Origin: Pseudomonas mandelii | Lineage (GTDB): Bacteria > Pseudomonadota > Gammaproteobacteria > Pseudomonadales > Pseudomonadaceae | Direction: 5' to 3' | NCBI RefSeq assembly: GCF_024138395.1 | Contig: NZ_JAMYDU010000001.1 | Coordinates: forward strand, 667,892 to 731,891 | DNA: 64,000 bases | In this document: one piece after another, positions 36,196 to 46,661 of the stretch | Layout: every line of letters starts with the position of its first letter | How positions within the stretch are numbered: the stretch's first letter is position 1 | Translations under genes and position numbers: made by a program | Notes under the pieces: generated by a model | What the model was told of the DNA's origin: nothing | Databases searched by the model: none | What the model saw: only the letters and a program-made list of their open reading frames with translations

Positions 36196-37073
36196 GAGGC
36201 CTGCCGCAGCTGGCGATGCTCAACGCGGTGGCAATTGGCACATAAACACTGCAAGTGCTCTAGGTTGGTCATGTGCCCTTCTTTCATCTCCGCGATCTGC
36301 GTGGAGTGATGATGTACCTCAATACATGCCTCGCCGACATCACCATACAGTTCCGCAGGGTCGAGAAAGCATTTTTCGCAGAAAAGCTTGCCATGCTTTC
36401 GGATGAATGCCGTTTTTTTTGCTTTCGACAACCCAGGCGCCCGCTCTCTGCGTAAGTGAAACACGAGTCTCGGACTGCCCTCAACCCAATGTCTTTCCTC
36501 CGCCTCCAAAGGAAGCGCCAAAACCGAAACCTCTTCCTTTTTGGCGATGATTCGGTATCCCGCCTCTTCAAGCAACTCGAAACAAACTGTATCCCTACCA
36601 GCCGTAAAATGCGCTGGCGTAACCTTAAAGCCCAAAGCCGAAGTCGCAGCAAGCCCAAACACCTGCTTTGGCGCAAGCCTGACTCCGTCATCAGCTATCA
36701 AGTCATAGTCAGTCGAAGGTGCATATCCATCAGCAGCTTGCCCTATGAGAAGGGCTTGCACCGCGCTCCAAATGTGCTCTGAAGTGACCTTTCGAAGATC
36801 GTTCAATGGTAAGCGACCTAGTGCAACTTCATTAGAGCGACGGAAAACGGCTATAGCACGTTGTCTATCCGCTGTGCACTCCCACCCAGCAGCGATCCAG
36901 AGGTGAGCCCAAGTGTGCGAATCGCGAGATCTCGAATTCGCCCACCAAGCATCATGGTCTCTCGCACTGGGGGGGAGTCCGCCCACAAGACGATCTATCT
37001 CTTGAAATGTTATCTCAACGACATTTGCAGACTGGCGACGTAAAAATTCCGCTAAAGGTGCGTATTTGCTCAT
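36192..37073 (-). CDS. HNH endonuclease with N-terminal specificity-like domain
   Basis: 293 aa. N-terminus YAPLAEFLRRQSANVVEITF ... LPPSARDHDAWWAN is a domain (DUF7662-like) seen on nucleases and defence proteins. The C-terminal HNH has CEKCFLDPAELYG, then IEVHHHS with the catalytic His pair, then LQCLCANCHRVEH, giving two CxxC zinc knuckles around a beta-beta-alpha-Me site. GGAGGGTGTCAG precedes the ATG. Intact, convergent with a dead PP-loop gene (stops overlap). Possible restriction-type or anti-phage nuclease; no methylase lies nearby, so a modification-dependent (type IV-like) activity is conceivable. Confidence 0.8.
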   Translation of the reverse strand: MSKYAPLAEFLRRQSANVVEITFQEIDRLVGGLPPSARDHDAWWANSRSRDSHTWAHLWIAAGWECTADRQRAIAVFRRSNEVALGRLPLNDLRKVTSEHIWSAVQALLIGQAADGYAPSTDYDLIADDGVRLAPKQVFGLAATSALGFKVTPAHFTAGRDTVCFELLEEAGYRIIAKKEEVSVLALPLEAEERHWVEGSPRLVFHLRRERAPGLSKAKKTAFIRKHGKLFCEKCFLDPAELYGDVGEACIEVHHHSTQIAEMKEGHMTNLEHLQCLCANCHRVEHRQLRQAS

Positions 37074-37186
37074 CTGACACCCTCCTAGAAAAGCGTGAGC
37101 ATATTGCCATCAACCCTAACCAACAATAGACCACCCCGCCGACCCGAAAAAAACACCCAGCAGTAATCCTCCCCTTAAAACTCAAA

Positions 37187-37209
37187 AGCCTGCCGGTGAA
37201 CGGCGGGCT
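37187..37209 (-). terminator. Terminator-like hairpin at deletion border
   Basis: AGCCTGCCG (37187-37195) pairs with CGGCGGGCT (37201-37209). On the minus strand it is followed by TTTTGAGTTTT. It lies between the truncated integrase and the HNH gene and could shield the HNH gene from readthrough. Confidence 0.5.
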
Positions 37210-37385
37210 AGGAATGGATATGTCCGATTTTCAAACGGAATCCACGCCTCCGCTCGCAAGGTGCACAAGTGCGGTGAATGCCACGGCAACATTGCGCCAG
37301 GCCAGAAATACCAGCTCATCTCAGGAAGCTGGGACGGTGACATGGGCTCGTTCAAGACCTGCATACCGTGTCTCAAGGAAAGGCC
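37202..37385 (+). pseudogene. Fragment of a zinc-binding phage protein fused to the integrase relic
   Basis: The frame reads NGYVRFSNGIHASARKVHKC then GECHGN, YQLISGSWDGDMGSFKTC and IPCLKE. Two CxxC pairs are as in small phage zinc proteins. The sequence runs directly into the middle of an integrase gene, marking a deletion junction near 37385. Confidence 0.6.
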
Positions 37386-38153
37386 ATCGACCAGATCACC
37401 ATCCCCATGATCGCGGAGATGCTGGACGCCCTCACCCCGCGCACGGCCAACCAGTGTCGGGCGCTGCTGATCGACATCTTTAACCACGCAGCGGCCAAGG
37501 GTCTATGCCCAGATAACCCGGCGGCCAGCACCATCAACCGGATCGAGAAGAAGCAGCGAAAACGGCACACGATTGAAGGCCTGAAAGCCATTCGGGAGAA
37601 ATCGCCGGTCTGGCTGCAGAACGCAATCGACCTTGCACTGATCACCGCGCAGCGCCGTACCGACATCCTCAACATGCGATTCGATGGTGTTAGGGAAGGG
37701 TATTTGTATGTGGTCCAACAAAAGATGGCCAAGGCCAGTGACGCGGCGTGGATCCGGTTCAAAGTGACCGAAGAACTTCAGGCCGTGATCAGCCGGTGCC
37801 GGGATGATATCGCCTCCCCGTACCTGGTCCATCGCCGTCCCGATCGCCTGAAACAGAAACAGGCGCAGACAAAGGATCACTGGACGCAGGTTGAAGAGCG
37901 GTATTTGACGCGGGCCTTCAAGGAGGCTCGGGAGTTGGCGGGTTGTTACAAAGGATGGAAGGAAGAGGAAATGCCGGGCTTCCACGAAGTGCGAGCGCTA
38001 TCGCTGCAGCTGTACCAAAAAGCCGGAAAGGACGGGCAGAAAATCGCTGGCCATGCGAGCGAGAGCATGACCAAGAACTACCAGAAAGACCACGCAGAAA
38101 TCGTCTGGTCGGAGGCAATTCCCGACCTGAATATCAGCGAAATCACCGGGTAG
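37368..38153 (+). pseudogene. Tyrosine integrase, N-terminal domain missing
   Basis: 261 codons from a GTG; the integrase-like part begins at about 37386 (AIDQITIPMIAEMLDALTPR). The whole catalytic domain is present: Arg in TAQRRTDI, Lys in VVQQKMAK, HEVRALS, GHASESM and the Tyr nucleophile in TKNYQKDH. The arm-type DNA-binding domain (about 100-150 residues) is replaced by the phage fragment upstream. Lies beside tRNA-Pro, its presumed target. Probably not able to recombine normally. Confidence 0.85.
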
Positions 38154-38184
38154 TTTTGCGCAAGTTTTGCGCGGGTTTTGCGCA
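38153..38184. repeat. Three 11-bp direct repeats GTTTTGCGC
   Basis: GTTTTGCGCAA, GTTTTGCGCGG and GTTTTGCGCAG follow each other at 38153, 38164 and 38175, starting at the integrase stop codon and 59 bases from the tRNA-Pro 3' end. Helical-phase spacing suggests protein-binding sites (integrase arm or excisionase sites), which is inference. Confidence 0.7.
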
Positions 38185-38189
38185 GACAC

Positions 38190-38213
38190 AAAAAAACCGA
38201 TCTAGATGATCGG
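38190..38213 (-). terminator. Terminator of tRNA-Pro
   Basis: CCGATC/GATCGG stem (38197-38202, 38208-38213) with a T run of seven on the minus strand, 30 bases after the tRNA 3' end. Confidence 0.7.
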
Positions 38214-38242
38214 CTTAAGTGTCTGATTTTACTCAGAAAATA

Positions 38243-38319
38243 TGGTCGGGACGGAGTGATTCGAACACTCGACCCCTAGCACCCCATGCTAGTGCGCTAC
38301 CGGACTGCGCTACGCCCCG
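38243..38319 (-). tRNA. tRNA-Pro (anticodon GGG)
   Basis: 77 nt with encoded CCA. Acceptor CGGGGCG pairs with CGTCCCG (one G-U), the anticodon arm is CTAGC-ATGGGGT-GCTAG with anticodon GGG, and the T-loop is TTCGAAT. Its 3' end faces the integrase relic and is the likely integration target. Confidence 0.95.
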
Positions 38320-38408
38320 ACTAGGCGTTGAATCTGTTCCTCATCTCGAGGAACGCTCAAGAATATATCGCAAGCTTTTGAAAACTGGAAGTATTTAAAA
38401 GCAGGAAT

Positions 38409-38765
38409 TTATTTCTTGAGCACCACCAGAACATCTTCAAGCTCGGCGATCATCTGGCGGATCATTTGTTTGTATTGGGTGGTGTCGTCTTTGGCTTCAT
38501 CGCCGGACAAACGCAAGCGTGCGCCGCCGATGGTAAACCCCTGATCGTAAAGAAGCGCGCGGATTTGCCGGATCATCAGCACGTCCTGGCGCTGATAATA
38601 CCGGCGGTTTCCGCGGCGTTTGACGGGGTTGAGTTGAGGAAACTCCTGCTCCCAGTAGCGCAGCACGTGCGGTTTTACGGCACAAAGCTCGCTGACTTCA
38701 CCAATGGTGAAGTAGCGTTTGCCCGGGATGACGGGTAGTTCGTCGTTATGACTTGGTTCCAGCAT
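38409..38765 (-). CDS. MerR-family transcriptional regulator next to ihfA
   Basis: 118 aa. N-terminal Mer[24 protein letters not shown] followed by [20 protein letters not shown], and a short dimerisation helix ([17 protein letters not shown]). No Cys sensor residues. Its start overlaps the 3' end of ihfA, as in other Pseudomonas and many gammaproteobacteria, so it is co-transcribed with the translation block. Target genes unknown. Confidence 0.9.
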   Translation of the reverse strand: MLEPSHNDELPVIPGKRYFTIGEVSELCAVKPHVLRYWEQEFPQLNPVKRRGNRRYYQRQDVLMIRQIRALLYDQGFTIGGARLRLSGDEAKDDTTQYKQMIRQMIAELEDVLVVLKK

Positions 38766-39048
38766 AAGCCTCAACTCGGGCCTTCAACTTCTGCCCTGGA
38801 CGAAAGGTGACCACACGGCGAGCCGTGATCGGGATTTCTTCTCCCGTTTTTGGATTGCGGCCAGGCCGCTGGCGTTTGTCCCGAAGGTCGAAATTGCCGA
38901 AACCGGACAATTTGACTTGTTCGTTGTCTTCAAGAGCGTGCCTGATTTCTTCAAAAAACAGTTCGACCAATTCCTTGGCCTCCCGCTTGTTCAGGCCCAG
39001 CTCTTCATACAGACGTTCCGCCATCTCAGCTTTCGTCAAAGCCCCCAT
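38746..39048 (-). CDS. ihfA: Integration host factor subunit alpha
   Basis: 100 aa HU/IHF fold. The DNA-bending arm is [20 protein letters not shown], with the conserved intercalating Pro at about residue 65, and the body [18 protein letters not shown] and [14 protein letters not shown]. It forms a heterodimer with IHF-beta that bends DNA in recombination and sigma-54 promoters. 3 bases downstream of pheT and overlapping the MerR gene. Confidence 0.97.
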   Translation of the reverse strand: MGALTKAEMAERLYEELGLNKREAKELVELFFEEIRHALEDNEQVKLSGFGNFDLRDKRQRPGRNPKTGEEIPITARRVVTFRPGQKLKARVEAYAGTKS

Positions 39049-39051
39049 ACG

Positions 39052-41430
39052 TCACTTCCTTAACGTGGCGTTCAACCTTTGTTCGAGCGAGGTGAGGATG
39101 TTTTGCGTCGTGGTATTCACCTCATCGTCATTAAGAGTGCGCGATGGATGCTGCCAGGTCAAGCCGACTGCGAGGCTTTTTCTATCAGGATCAATGCCTT
39201 TACCCTGATACACGTCAAAGAGCCTGAGGTCTGTCAGCCATTCGCCTGCATTTTCACGGATTACGTCCAATACGGCGGTGGCCGCAACGTCTTTATCCGC
39301 CAGCAGTGCAAGGTCACGACGTACTTCAGGAAAGCGCGATAACTCCTGGAATTTAGGCATTTTGCCCAACGCCACTTCAGCCAGAACCAGCTCGAATACG
39401 AAGACCGGACGGTCGAGACCGAGGGTTTTCGACAATTCAGGGTGAATCGCGCCAACGAAACCTACCAAACGGCCTTCGCGTTCGATGCGCGCGGTTTGAC
39501 CCGGGTGCAATGCTGGGTGTTTACCCGGCACGAACGTGAACGAATCCAGTGCGCCGGCGAAGCCCAGTACCGCTTCAACATCGGCTTTGACGTCGAAGAA
39601 GTCCACGACATCGCGACCTTGTGCCCAGCCTTCCGGCAGACGGCTACCGCACACTACACCCGACAGCATCGGCTCTTGTTTGAGGCCTTCCAGCTGACCG
39701 ACGAAGCGCAGGCCGCTTTCGAACAGGCGGACGCGATCTTGTTGACGGTTCAGGTTGTGCTGAAGCGCTTTGACCAGACCAGGCCACAGGGACGAACGCA
39801 TGGCAGCCATGTCGTTGGAAATCGGGTTGGCCAGCAGCAGCGGCTCGACACCCGGATTAAACAACTCGAATTGTTTCGGATCGATGAAGCTGTAAGTGAT
39901 CGCTTCCTGATAACCACGAGCCACCAGCAGACGACGCAGTTCAGGCAGATCGCTGCGCGCTTCAGCCTTGGCTTGCGGCGCCAGGCGGGCTTGCGGGTAA
40001 CGAACCGGCAGACGGTTGTAGCCGTACAGACGGGCCAGCTCTTCGATCAGGTCGACTTCAAGGCTGATATCGAAACGGAAGCTTGGCACTTCAACGCGCC
40101 ACTGCCCTGCCCCATCGGCAGAAATGGTCAGGCCCAAGGCGCTGAGCAGACGCTCGACTTCGGCCGAATCCATTTCCATGCCCAGCATCTGGGTGATGCG
40201 CTGGGCACGCAGGGTAATCGGCGCGATCGACGGCAGGTGTTGCTCGCTGACGGTTTCAATGATCGGACCCGCTTCGCCGCCGGTGATGTCCAGCAGCAGG
40301 CCAGTAGCGCGCTCCATGGCTTCACGGGCCAGTTGCCAGTCCACGCCACGCTCGTAGCGGTGCGAGGCATCGGTGTGCAGGCCGTAGGAACGAGCCTTGC
40401 CAGCGACAGCAATCTGGTCGAAGAACGCGCTCTCCAGGAATACATCGCGCGTGGTTGCAGACACACCACTGTGCTCGCCACCCATGACGCCAGCAATGGC
40501 CAGCGCGCGAGCGTGGTCGGCGATCACCAGCGTATCGCTACGCAGGCTGACTTCCTGACCGTCGAGCAGCACCAACTTCTCGCCTTCTTCGGCCATGCGT
40601 ACGCGGATGCCGCCATTGATTTCGGCGAGATCGAACGCGTGCAGCGGTTGACCCAGTTCCAGCATCACATAGTTGGTGATGTCGACGGCAGCGTCGATGC
40701 TGCGCACGTCGGCACGACGCAGACGCTCGACCATCCACAGCGGCGTCGGCTTGGACAGGTCAACATTACGGATAACACGACCCAGGTAACGCGGGCACGC
40801 GGCTGGCGCGAGGATTTCAACCGAACGCACTTCGTCATGCACGGCGGGAACGCTGGCAACGACCGGACGCGTGACTTGGGCGGCGTACAGCGCACCGACT
40901 TCGCGAGCCAGACCGGCCAGGGACAGGCAGTCGCCGCGGTTCGGGGTCAGGTCGACCTCGATGCTGGCGTCGTCGAGGCTCAGGTACTCACGAATGTCCT
41001 GACCAACCGGCGCATCGGCCGGCAATTCCATCAGGCCATCGTTGCCTTCGCCAATTTGCAGCTCGGCCTGGGAGCACAGCATGCCGTTGGATTCAACGCC
41101 GCGCAGTTTGGCTTTCTTGATTTTGAAGTCGCCCGGCAGTTCGGCACCAATCATGGCGAACGGGATCTTCAGGCCCGGGCGCACGTTTGGCGCACCGCAC
41201 ACGACCTGGAAAGTCTCCGAGCCACTGCTGACCTGGCAAACACGCAACTTGTCAGCATCCGGGTGTTGCTCGGTGCTCAGCACCTCGCCCACTACCACGC
41301 CACTGAATTCACCGGCGGCCGGCGTAACGCTATCGACCTCAAGACCGGCCATCGACAGACGAGCAACCAGCTCGTCGCGACTTACCTGCGGGCTTACCCA
41401 GCCACGCAGCCATTGTTCACTGAATTTCAT
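39052..41430 (-). CDS. pheT: Phenylalanyl-tRNA synthetase beta subunit
   Basis: 792 aa, standard length. Order: N-terminal tRNA-binding OB fold (about 39-150), B3/B4 editing region, B5 DNA-like fold, catalytic-like domain, and a C-terminal ferredoxin-fold anticodon-binding domain (about 699-792). MKFSEQWLRGWV is the usual start. Works as alpha2beta2 with PheS to charge tRNA-Phe and edit Tyr-tRNA-Phe. 26 bases after pheS. Confidence 0.98.
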   Translation of the reverse strand: MKFSEQWLRGWVSPQVSRDELVARLSMAGLEVDSVTPAAGEFSGVVVGEVLSTEQHPDADKLRVCQVSSGSETFQVVCGAPNVRPGLKIPFAMIGAELPGDFKIKKAKLRGVESNGMLCSQAELQIGEGNDGLMELPADAPVGQDIREYLSLDDASIEVDLTPNRGDCLSLAGLAREVGALYAAQVTRPVVASVPAVHDEVRSVEILAPAACPRYLGRVIRNVDLSKPTPLWMVERLRRADVRSIDAAVDITNYVMLELGQPLHAFDLAEINGGIRVRMAEEGEKLVLLDGQEVSLRSDTLVIADHARALAIAGVMGGEHSGVSATTRDVFLESAFFDQIAVAGKARSYGLHTDASHRYERGVDWQLAREAMERATGLLLDITGGEAGPIIETVSEQHLPSIAPITLRAQRITQMLGMEMDSAEVERLLSALGLTISADGAGQWRVEVPSFRFDISLEVDLIEELARLYGYNRLPVRYPQARLAPQAKAEARSDLPELRRLLVARGYQEAITYSFIDPKQFELFNPGVEPLLLANPISNDMAAMRSSLWPGLVKALQHNLNRQQDRVRLFESGLRFVGQLEGLKQEPMLSGVVCGSRLPEGWAQGRDVVDFFDVKADVEAVLGFAGALDSFTFVPGKHPALHPGQTARIEREGRLVGFVGAIHPELSKTLGLDRPVFVFELVLAEVALGKMPKFQELSRFPEVRRDLALLADKDVAATAVLDVIRENAGEWLTDLRLFDVYQGKGIDPDRKSLAVGLTWQHPSRTLNDDEVNTTTQNILTSLEQRLNATLRK

Positions 41431-41456
41431 CCTGCTCTCCTAAGAATTCGTTACGA

Positions 41457-42527
<1,071 letters not shown>

Positions 42528-42582
42528 ATGACGTTTAACACCTGGCCCCACAAAGGTGAGGCCGGGTGACTGTCGGGGGTAC

Positions 42583-42939
42583 TTAAGCCAAGGTGGCTTT
42601 AGCTTTCTCGACAATCGCAGCAAACGCCGCTTTTTCGTTCACTGCCAGATCAGCCAGAACCTTACGGTCGATCTCGATGGACGCTTTTTTCAGGCCGGCG
42701 ATGAAACGGCTGTAGGACAGACCGTTGATACGTGCACCAGCGTTGATACGAGCGATCCACAGAGCGCGGAACTGACGTTTTTTCTGACGACGGTCACGGT
42801 AGGCGTATTGGCCTGCCTTGATTACCGCTTGCTTGGCAACACGGAATACGCGCGAGCGAGCGCCGTAGTAGCCTTTAGCAAGTTTCAGAATTTTTTTGTG
42901 ACGTTTACGGGCAATGACGCCACGCTTTACACGAGCCAT
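42583..42939 (-). CDS. rplT: 50S ribosomal protein L20
   Basis: 118 aa, highly basic, [15 protein letters not shown] start and [13 protein letters not shown]. Binds 23S rRNA early in assembly and in many bacteria represses rpmI-rplT translation. Follows rpmI by 27 bases. Confidence 0.99.
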   Translation of the reverse strand: MARVKRGVIARKRHKKILKLAKGYYGARSRVFRVAKQAVIKAGQYAYRDRRQKKRQFRALWIARINAGARINGLSYSRFIAGLKKASIEIDRKVLADLAVNEKAAFAAIVEKAKATLA

Positions 42940-42966
42940 GAGTTACTTCCTCTATTCTTGACTAAA

Positions 42967-43161
42967 TTAACGAAGGCGCAGCATGCGCTCGACTTTTGCC
43001 ACGTCACACGGTGCCAGCAAGCTGCTACCGCGCAGTTGACGCTTACGCTTGGTCGACATTTTAGTCAGGATGTGGCTCTTGAAAGCGTGCTTGTGCTTGA
43101 TACCGTTAGCAGTTTTCAGAAACCGCTTAGCAGCACCACTTTTAGTTTTCATTTTTGGCAT
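42967..43161 (-). CDS. rpmI: 50S ribosomal protein L35
   Basis: 64 aa, [20 protein letters not shown] start, basic. Located between infC and rplT as usual. Confidence 0.99.
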   Translation of the reverse strand: MPKMKTKSGAAKRFLKTANGIKHKHAFKSHILTKMSTKRKRQLRGSSLLAPCDVAKVERMLRLR

Positions 43162-43221
43162 GTTCGGATACTCCGCATTCAGTTGATAAACATAATCAGA
43201 AGGCCTGCCGTGCCCTATTGA

Positions 43222-43773
43222 TTACTTCTTCTTTTTCGGGGCGATGACCATGATCAGCTGGCGTCCTTCCATCTTAGGATGCTGTTCGACCGAACCGTAC
43301 TCGAGCAAGTCACCTTCAACTCGCTTGAGGAGTTCCATCCCCAGCTCCTGGTGGGCCATCTCACGGCCGCGGAATCGCAAGGATACCTTGGCCCTGTCCC
43401 CATCACTCAGGAAACGTACCAGGTTGCGCAGTTTTACCTGGTAATCCCCTTCCTCCGTCCCTGGACGAAACTTGATTTCTTTAACCTGAATCTGCTTCTG
43501 GTTTTTCTTGGCCGCGGCAATCTGCTTCTTCTTCTCGAAGATCGATTTGCCGTAGTCCATCAGTTTGCAAACAGGGGGTACTGCATCGGCGGAAATTTCC
43601 ACCAAATCCAGTTTGGCCTCTTCAGCCTTAAGAAGCGCGTCTTCAATTGACACAATCCCAAGCTGTTCACCTTCAGCTCCAATTAACCGAACCTCGCGTG
43701 CCGAGATATTCTCGTTGATCGGGGCTTTCGGTGCAGCTCGTTTATCTTGTCTCATTTCACGCTTAATAATAAT
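43222..43773 (-). CDS. infC: Translation initiation factor IF-3
   Basis: About 183 aa with N-domain [20 protein letters not shown], basic linker [14 protein letters not shown] and C-domain [20 protein letters not shown]. The only ATG is at 43755, with poor spacing. Upstream in frame are three ATT codons (43773, 43770, 43767) just after GGAG, so a non-AUG ATT start is very likely, as known for infC where IF-3 rejects its own AUU start for autoregulation. Which of the three ATTs is used is uncertain; 43773 would overlap the thrS stop. Confidence 0.95.
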   Translation of the reverse strand: MIIKREMRQDKRAAPKAPINENISAREVRLIGAEGEQLGIVSIEDALLKAEEAKLDLVEISADAVPPVCKLMDYGKSIFEKKKQIAAAKKNQKQIQVKEIKFRPGTEEGDYQVKLRNLVRFLSDGDRAKVSLRFRGREMAHQELGMELLKRVEGDLLEYGSVEQHPKMEGRQLIMVIAPKKKK

Positions 43774-45695
43774 TACTCCGAATCTGGGCGACCACGCCGG
43801 GAAACCGCTTGCGCGAGAAACTCAGCGAACTGGGCGACGGGCATCGAGCCCAGGTCAGCACCTTCACGAGTACGCACAGCGACAGTCTGCATCTCGACTT
43901 CCCGATCTCCGATAACCAAGAGATAGGGAACCTTGAGCAAAGTATGCTCGCGGATTTTAAAGCCGATCTTTTCATTTCTCAAGTCAGACTTGGCACGAAA
44001 TCCGCTTTCATTGAGGGTTTTTTCAACCTCAGCGGCAAAATCGGCCTGTTTATCAGTGATATTCATGATCACTGCCTGGGTCGGAGCCAGCCACGCGGGG
44101 AATGCACCCTCGTAGTGCTCGATCAGGATTCCGACGAAACGTTCGAACGAACCCAGGATCGCCCGGTGCAACATAACCGGGTGCTTGCGACTGTTGTCTT
44201 CGGAGACGTATTCGGCTCCCAGACGGACAGGCAGGTTAAAATCGAGCTGAAGGGTACCACATTGCCAGACACGGCCGAGGCAATCTTTCAGCGAGAATTC
44301 GATCTTCGGACCGTAGAACGCACCCTCGCCTGGCTGCAGATCATACGGCAGGCCAGCACTATCAAGGGCTGCAGCCAGTGCAGCTTCGGCGCGATCCCAC
44401 AGTTCGTCGGAACCGACGCGTTTTTCCGGACGAGTGGACAGCTTCATCTCGACGTCTTTGAAGCCGAAGTCGGCATAAACGTCCATGGTCAGCTTGATGA
44501 ACGCAGCGGATTCGGCCTGCATCTGCTCTTCAGTACAGAAGATGTGAGCATCGTCCTGAGTGAAGGCGCGCACGCGCATGATGCCGTGCAGCGCACCCGA
44601 CGGCTCGTTACGGTGGCAGGCACCGAACTCGGCCAGACGCATCGGCAGCTCGCGGTAGCTTTTCAGGCCCTGATTGAACACCTGCACGTGGCACGGGCAG
44701 TTCATCGGCTTGATAGCGTAGTCGCGGTTTTCCGACTGAGTGGTGAACATGTTGTCGGCGTAGTTGGCCCAGTGCCCGGATTTCTCCCACAGGCTGCGGT
44801 CAACGACTTGTGGAGTTTTGATCTCCAGATAGCCGTTGTCGCGCTGAACCTTGCGCATGTACTGCTCGAGTACCTGGTACAGAGTCCAGCCGTTAGGGTG
44901 CCAGAACACCATACCCGGCGACTCTTCCTGGGTGTGGAACAGGCCCAGACGCTTGCCGATCTTGCGGTGATCACGCTTCTCGGCTTCTTCGATGCGCTGG
45001 ATATAAGCCGCCAGTTGCTTCTTGTCCGCCCATGCGGTGCCGTAAACGCGCTGCAATTGCTCGTTCTTGGCATCGCCACGCCAGTAGGCGCCGGACAGCT
45101 TGGTCAGCTTGAAGGATTTCAGGAAGCGCGTGTTCGGCACGTGCGGACCGCGGCACATGTCGACGTATTCTTCGTGATAGTACAGCCCCATGGCCTGCTC
45201 GTTCGGCATGTCTTCGACCAGGCGCAGCTTGTAGTCTTCGCCGCGGGCCTTGAACACTTCGATCACTTCGGCGCGCGGAGTGACTTTCTTGATCACGTCG
45301 TAATCTTTCTCGATCAGCTGTTGCATGCGCTGTTCGATAGCGGCCAGGTCGTCCGGAGTGAAAGGACGCTCGAAGGCGATGTCGTAATAGAAGCCTTCGT
45401 CGATGACCGGACCGATGACCATCTTGGCCGTCGGGTACAGCTGCTTGACCGCGTGGCCAACCAGGTGGGCGCAAGAGTGGCGAATGATCTCCAGCCCCTC
45501 TTCATCCTTTGGCGTAATGATTTGCAGCGAGGAATCGCTGTCGATGATGTCGCTGGCGTCGACCAGCTTGCCATCGACCTTGCCGGCCACGGTGGCCTTG
45601 GCCAGACCTGCACCAATGGATGCGGCGACCTCGGCTACGGAAACCGGATGATCGAATGAACGTTGACTGCCGTCGGGAAGAGTAATAGTTGGCAT
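43773..45695 (-). CDS. thrS: Threonyl-tRNA synthetase
   Basis: 640 aa from [14 protein letters not shown] (ATG 45695, GGAGGCGCC upstream; the frame runs to 45728 but without a better site). TGS domain at about 1-61, editing domain with [11 protein letters not shown], and class II core with [20 protein letters not shown] and [10 protein letters not shown]-terminal anticodon-binding domain. Charges tRNA-Thr and edits Ser. First gene of the leftward translation block. Confidence 0.98.
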   Translation of the reverse strand: MPTITLPDGSQRSFDHPVSVAEVAASIGAGLAKATVAGKVDGKLVDASDIIDSDSSLQIITPKDEEGLEIIRHSCAHLVGHAVKQLYPTAKMVIGPVIDEGFYYDIAFERPFTPDDLAAIEQRMQQLIEKDYDVIKKVTPRAEVIEVFKARGEDYKLRLVEDMPNEQAMGLYYHEEYVDMCRGPHVPNTRFLKSFKLTKLSGAYWRGDAKNEQLQRVYGTAWADKKQLAAYIQRIEEAEKRDHRKIGKRLGLFHTQEESPGMVFWHPNGWTLYQVLEQYMRKVQRDNGYLEIKTPQVVDRSLWEKSGHWANYADNMFTTQSENRDYAIKPMNCPCHVQVFNQGLKSYRELPMRLAEFGACHRNEPSGALHGIMRVRAFTQDDAHIFCTEEQMQAESAAFIKLTMDVYADFGFKDVEMKLSTRPEKRVGSDELWDRAEAALAAALDSAGLPYDLQPGEGAFYGPKIEFSLKDCLGRVWQCGTLQLDFNLPVRLGAEYVSEDNSRKHPVMLHRAILGSFERFVGILIEHYEGAFPAWLAPTQAVIMNITDKQADFAAEVEKTLNESGFRAKSDLRNEKIGFKIREHTLLKVPYLLVIGDREVEMQTVAVRTREGADLGSMPVAQFAEFLAQAVSRRGRPDSE

Positions 45696-46069
45696 GGCGC
45701 CTCCTCTCCTAGTGGTGACCCCTACCAAAGGTCACGTGGGTTGGGATGAGCCAGTACAAGATCCGATCCAGGCCATTCAATAACGAACGCCTGCCTTACA
45801 GCGGCAGGAGCCTTGCGGCCAACCGGAAAACCGAACCAGAGTGACTGGGATTCAAATCAGGGTTATTCGAGCATCTGCCGCTGCCGGGACTGAAGGTCGT
45901 CCGGAGCCTGCAAACGCCCGAGCGAGGCATGCTAGCACAGATGAACGGTCATCGCGGTGGCAAGGTTTTCTGCTGGGGCAAATCACGCATTTTTATGCCA
46001 GAGTGCTGAACTTGAACCCCGCTTTACCCCTCAGATAACAAGACATTGACCCAAAAGGAGCATCTCAGC
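45696..46069. other. 374-base gap upstream of thrS, no gene seen
   Basis: Divergent region between thrS and the next rightward gene. A short hairpin (CCTGCC...GGCAGG near 45789) is the only structure noted; promoters of both genes must lie here but I could not place them with confidence. Confidence 0.3.
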
Positions 46070-46372
46070 ATGCGTCTGAATCGTTTATTCGCCATCGTCG
46101 CACCCGTCGTCCTGTTGCTGCCGCTGGCTGCCCATGCCGATTGGCCAAAGGGCGAGCGCGAGAAATACATGGCTCAGTGCACTCAAGCGGCCACTCCGCA
46201 GATCGGCGCTGCGGCTGCGAAGTCTCACTGTGCTTGCGGTGCCGACGCGATCAAATCGTACCCGGCCAGCGACATTCAGGCCCTGATGGATAACAAGGCC
46301 AGCCCGGAACTGCAACAGAAAGCCCTGGGTCAGATAGCTAAATGCAAGGCCAATGCACCGGCGAAAAAGTGA
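46070..46372 (+). CDS. Small exported protein, conserved hypothetical
   Basis: 100 aa with a signal peptide (MRLNRLFAIVAPVVLLLPLA, cleavage near AAHA). Mature part has three Cys (AQC, SHCACG and AKC) and ends in Lys. AAAAGGAGCATCTCAGC precedes the ATG. Small periplasmic protein family common in Pseudomonas; function unknown. Confidence 0.7.
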   Translation: MRLNRLFAIVAPVVLLLPLAAHADWPKGEREKYMAQCTQAATPQIGAAAAKSHCACGADAIKSYPASDIQALMDNKASPELQQKALGQIAKCKANAPAKK

Positions 46373-46479
46373 GAAAAAAGTCCTTTTAACCCGGCTCACT
46401 GCCGATAAAAAGTGATGAAATCTAGCTTTTTCGTACAAATTTTTCAGGTTTTTCAGCTTTTTTTATTGTCTTTACTTTC

Positions 46480-46512
46480 GGCTGAAAGCCTTTTAAACCG
46501 GGGCTTTCAGCC
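46480..46512. promoter_or_regulatory. Perfect 11-bp hairpin upstream of the cold-shock gene
   Basis: GGCTGAAAGCC (46480-46490) and GGCTTTCAGCC (46502-46512), loop 11 bases, 150 bases before the csp start. No T run on either side, so not a simple terminator. Possible 5' leader structure. Confidence 0.55.
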
Positions 46513-46661
46513 ACACGGAGCAACAAAGCAAACGTGACTGTAGGGCAAACAGCACACCCAGGGGGCTCCCAAAGCGAACATTTCGACTATGATAGTCCGG
46601 TGTGCCCAGTTGGCCTGAGCAGCACAGTACACTGAAAATATATGTTTCTTGGAGATACACC

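Larger units (their letters stand above)
29141..38184. mobile_element. Degenerate prophage next to tRNA-Pro(GGG)
   Basis: From a broken DnaT-like head gene (29141) to an integrase catalytic domain and direct repeats (38184) ending beside the 3' end of tRNA-Pro. Recognisable phage genes carry stops or frameshifts and the whole structural and replication module is missing. Several small ORFs, a PIN protein and an HNH nuclease are intact. No copy of the tRNA 3' end was found on the left, so the left attachment site is unknown; the true left limit may include the DUF2971 gene. Confidence 0.85.

Noticed and set aside
38153..38184. CRISPR-like array
   Set aside because: Only three 9-base units with 2-base spacers; direct repeats near an integrase, not repeats with unique spacers.
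43809..45659. 616-aa frame opposite thrS
   Set aside because: Antisense shadow of a core gene.
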